A stretch of 64,000 bases of DNA from JACMLD01 sp047602295 (GTDB taxonomy: Bacteria; Bacteroidota; Bacteroidia; Chitinophagales; Chitinophagaceae), in the NCBI GenBank assembly GCA_047602295.1, contig JASGHP010000001.1:2728001-2792000 (forward strand), read 5' to 3'. The notes under the pieces were generated by a model. The model was not told the origin of the DNA, ran no database searches, and saw only the letters and a list, made by a program, of their open reading frames with translations. Shown here piece after piece: positions 62,941 through 64,000 of the stretch; the first letter of the stretch is position 1; each line of letters begins with the position of its first letter. The position numbers and the translations under genes are program-made.

Positions 62941-63000
62941 AATTCAAAAGGTAAAAGGTCTAGGGTGTAAGGCCTTTTACCTTACACCCTAGACCCTCTA
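62920..63000. repeat. Heptad array and 15-bp perfect hairpin at the ApbE stop codon
   Basis: Around the TAG stop (62998-63000), units AGGGTCT, AGGGTGT, AAGG and, to the left, AAAGTCA, AAAGCTA, AAATTCA recur every 7 bases. GGTCTAGGGTGTAAG (62958-62972) is the exact reverse complement of 62982-62996, a 15-bp perfect stem with a 9-base loop, close to a terminator. Confidence 0.85.
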
Positions 63001-64000
63001 CCTCAATTGCATCATGCTCGATTTCCAGAAATCCCGGCTCGCATAAAACACAGGCTTTTCATTTTTCATAACAGCAATTAGTACTTCTGCATGTAGCTTA
63101 CGGGCCAGCTGCTTAGCTTTACTCACTGATAATATGCTACAGGCTTTTGTCAGCCAGTCTGCGATGGTACCATCAGCTGCAATTACAGTTACATTTTTTT
63201 GTGAGGTAATACCATAGCCTGTTTTAGGATCGATGATGTGAGAATATCTTTTGCCTTCATGTTCCATATACTGGTATACATCTCCTGAAGTTGTAACAGC
63301 CTTGTTGCTAATGCTAATATGCTTCGGTAGTAACGCTTCACGCTCAGGAAGATTGATCGCAACTGTCCAGCCATCTTTACTTGGCGGTGAACCGATGGTA
63401 ACAATATCGCCACTTACATCTACCAAAGCATTGTCTATGTGTTGGGTCTTTAGATAATTCATGGTTTGTTGTGCAATATATCCCTGGCCAATGCCACCAA
63501 GATCCAGTTGCATGCCTGCTTGTTGTAAAAAAGCGGTGTGTGTGTTATTGTCAAGCTGCAGTTTGGTAAAACCTGTAAAAGTTTTTTTCTGTTGTACCAA
63601 TTCATCTGGTGGAAATACTTTCTCCTTTCTTGCTTTTCGCCAAAGACGCGTAAGCGGTCCAAGTGTAATATCAAAACTGCCACTGCTTTTTTTATACGCA
63701 TCAGCAGATTGCTGTAATGCATCAAACAATACAGGTGAGCAAACAAAAGAACTATGTCCTGCACGTGCACAAAGCCGGTTCAATTCACTGCTGTCTATAT
63801 AATCGCTTAAAATATTTACCAGAGAATCTACCAGCTCAAATGCATGGTTAATGGTTGTGTTGGCTATTGTGCTATCTGGTGCGTATAGGATGATGGTAAA
63901 CGGAGAACCCATTTTAGATCGGGTACTTGAAAAGCGTTGCAATTGCGCATGGCTGCAAACACAGTACAAGCAACATAAAGCCATAAAAAAGCAAGTACGG
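62998..64000 (-). CDS. apbE: FAD:protein FMN transferase (ApbE family), 5' end beyond window
   Basis: At least 328 residues (ATG at 63984); the frame stays open to the right window edge, giving a better signal peptide (FFMALCCLYCVCSHAQ), so the true start may be outside. Typical ApbE segments: STRSKMGSPFTIILY, DVSGDIVTIGSPP, TSGDVYQYMEHEGKRYSHIIDPKTGYG. ApbE moves FMN from FAD onto Thr residues of Rnf, Nqr and similar flavoproteins. The usual Lys in GGIAKG is Gln here (GGIGQG). The stop lies in a heptad array. Confidence 0.85.
   Translation of the reverse strand, partial: RTCFFMALCCLYCVCSHAQLQRFSSTRSKMGSPFTIILYAPDSTIANTTINHAFELVDSLVNILSDYIDSSELNRLCARAGHSSFVCSPVLFDALQQSADAYKKSSGSFDITLGPLTRLWRKARKEKVFPPDELVQQKKTFTGFTKLQLDNNTHTAFLQQAGMQLDLGGIGQGYIAQQTMNYLKTQHIDNALVDVSGDIVTIGSPPSKDGWTVAINLPEREALLPKHISISNKAVTTSGDVYQYMEHEGKRYSHIIDPKTGYGITSQKNVTVIAADGTIADWLTKACSILSVSKAKQLARKLHAEVLIAVMKNEKPVFYASRDFWKSSMMQLR

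Noticed and set aside
1..64000. tRNA or rRNA genes
   Set aside because: I looked for T-loop (GGTTCGAATCC-like) and rRNA-like blocks on both strands and saw none; a covariance-model search was not possible here.

Overview
The window looks like chromosomal DNA of a Bacteroidota, most probably the Chitinophagaceae. The signs are a moderately AT-rich base composition, many secreted proteins ending in type IX secretion (T9SS) sorting domains (positions 18288-19955, 30120-34396, 44729-45259 and 47280-50252), carboxypeptidase-regulatory-domain TonB receptors (4532-6892 and 50405-52855), an OmpA protein with thrombospondin type 3 repeats, DUF3667, DUF4097, DUF4382 and YXWGXW-repeat proteins, and AT-rich TTG/TAnnTTTG-type promoters. 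I found no rRNA, tRNA, CRISPR array, transposase, integrase or phage gene.

Layout. 1-400: end of a sugar isomerase/epimerase gene. 636-3528: an ECF sigma factor operon with an overlapping membrane-anchored HEAT-repeat (anti-sigma-like) protein and two DUF4097-like secreted proteins. 4532-8008: a siderophore-type TonB receptor followed by a PepSY membrane protein, a probable iron uptake unit. 8143-16816: an SDR, two hypotheticals, an isoquinoline-oxidoreductase-like pair (2Fe-2S subunit plus a frameshifted molybdenum subunit), a membrane protein, a DUF1801 protein and an OmpA/TSP3 porin-like protein. 17397-28763: a mixture of membrane, lipoprotein, regulator and unknown genes. 28903-34396 and 41762-50252: large secreted and T9SS cargo proteins. 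34551-39340: many small unknown genes, including a tightly coupled DUF5343 (frameshifted) / Swt1-type HEPN operon that resembles an RNase or defence module. 50405-64000: an outer-membrane receptor, a gluzincin-like protease, an alpha/beta hydrolase, a DUF2520 dehydrogenase, a CAP lipoprotein, a lone ABC ATPase, a DinB/YfiT protein, a NUDIX hydrolase, a Gfo/Idh/MocA dehydrogenase, a formylglycine-generating-enzyme-like protein and ApbE.

The most unusual signal is not a gene. About eleven genes have degenerate tandem arrays with a period near 7 bp (7-9 bp) that begin at, or within a few bases of, the stop codon. In the clearest cases the repeated unit itself carries the stop trinucleotide (TAAGTTN, TAGTTCN, TAGCTNN). 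Because 7 is 1 modulo 3, a few units put stops in all three frames. The arrays are often arranged as inverted repeats and are joined through a shared linker (CGAAGCAAA) to a second dispersed palindromic element (core TGAACCATGATT / AGGATT), which in one case supplies the C-terminal codons and stop of a gene. Three further arrays have periods of 21 or 22 bp (8954-9205, 23593-24010, 39808-40115). The two 22-bp arrays are related to each other and look like large imperfect inverted repeats. Their function is unknown; termination, mRNA 3'-end protection and DNA curvature are inferences only.
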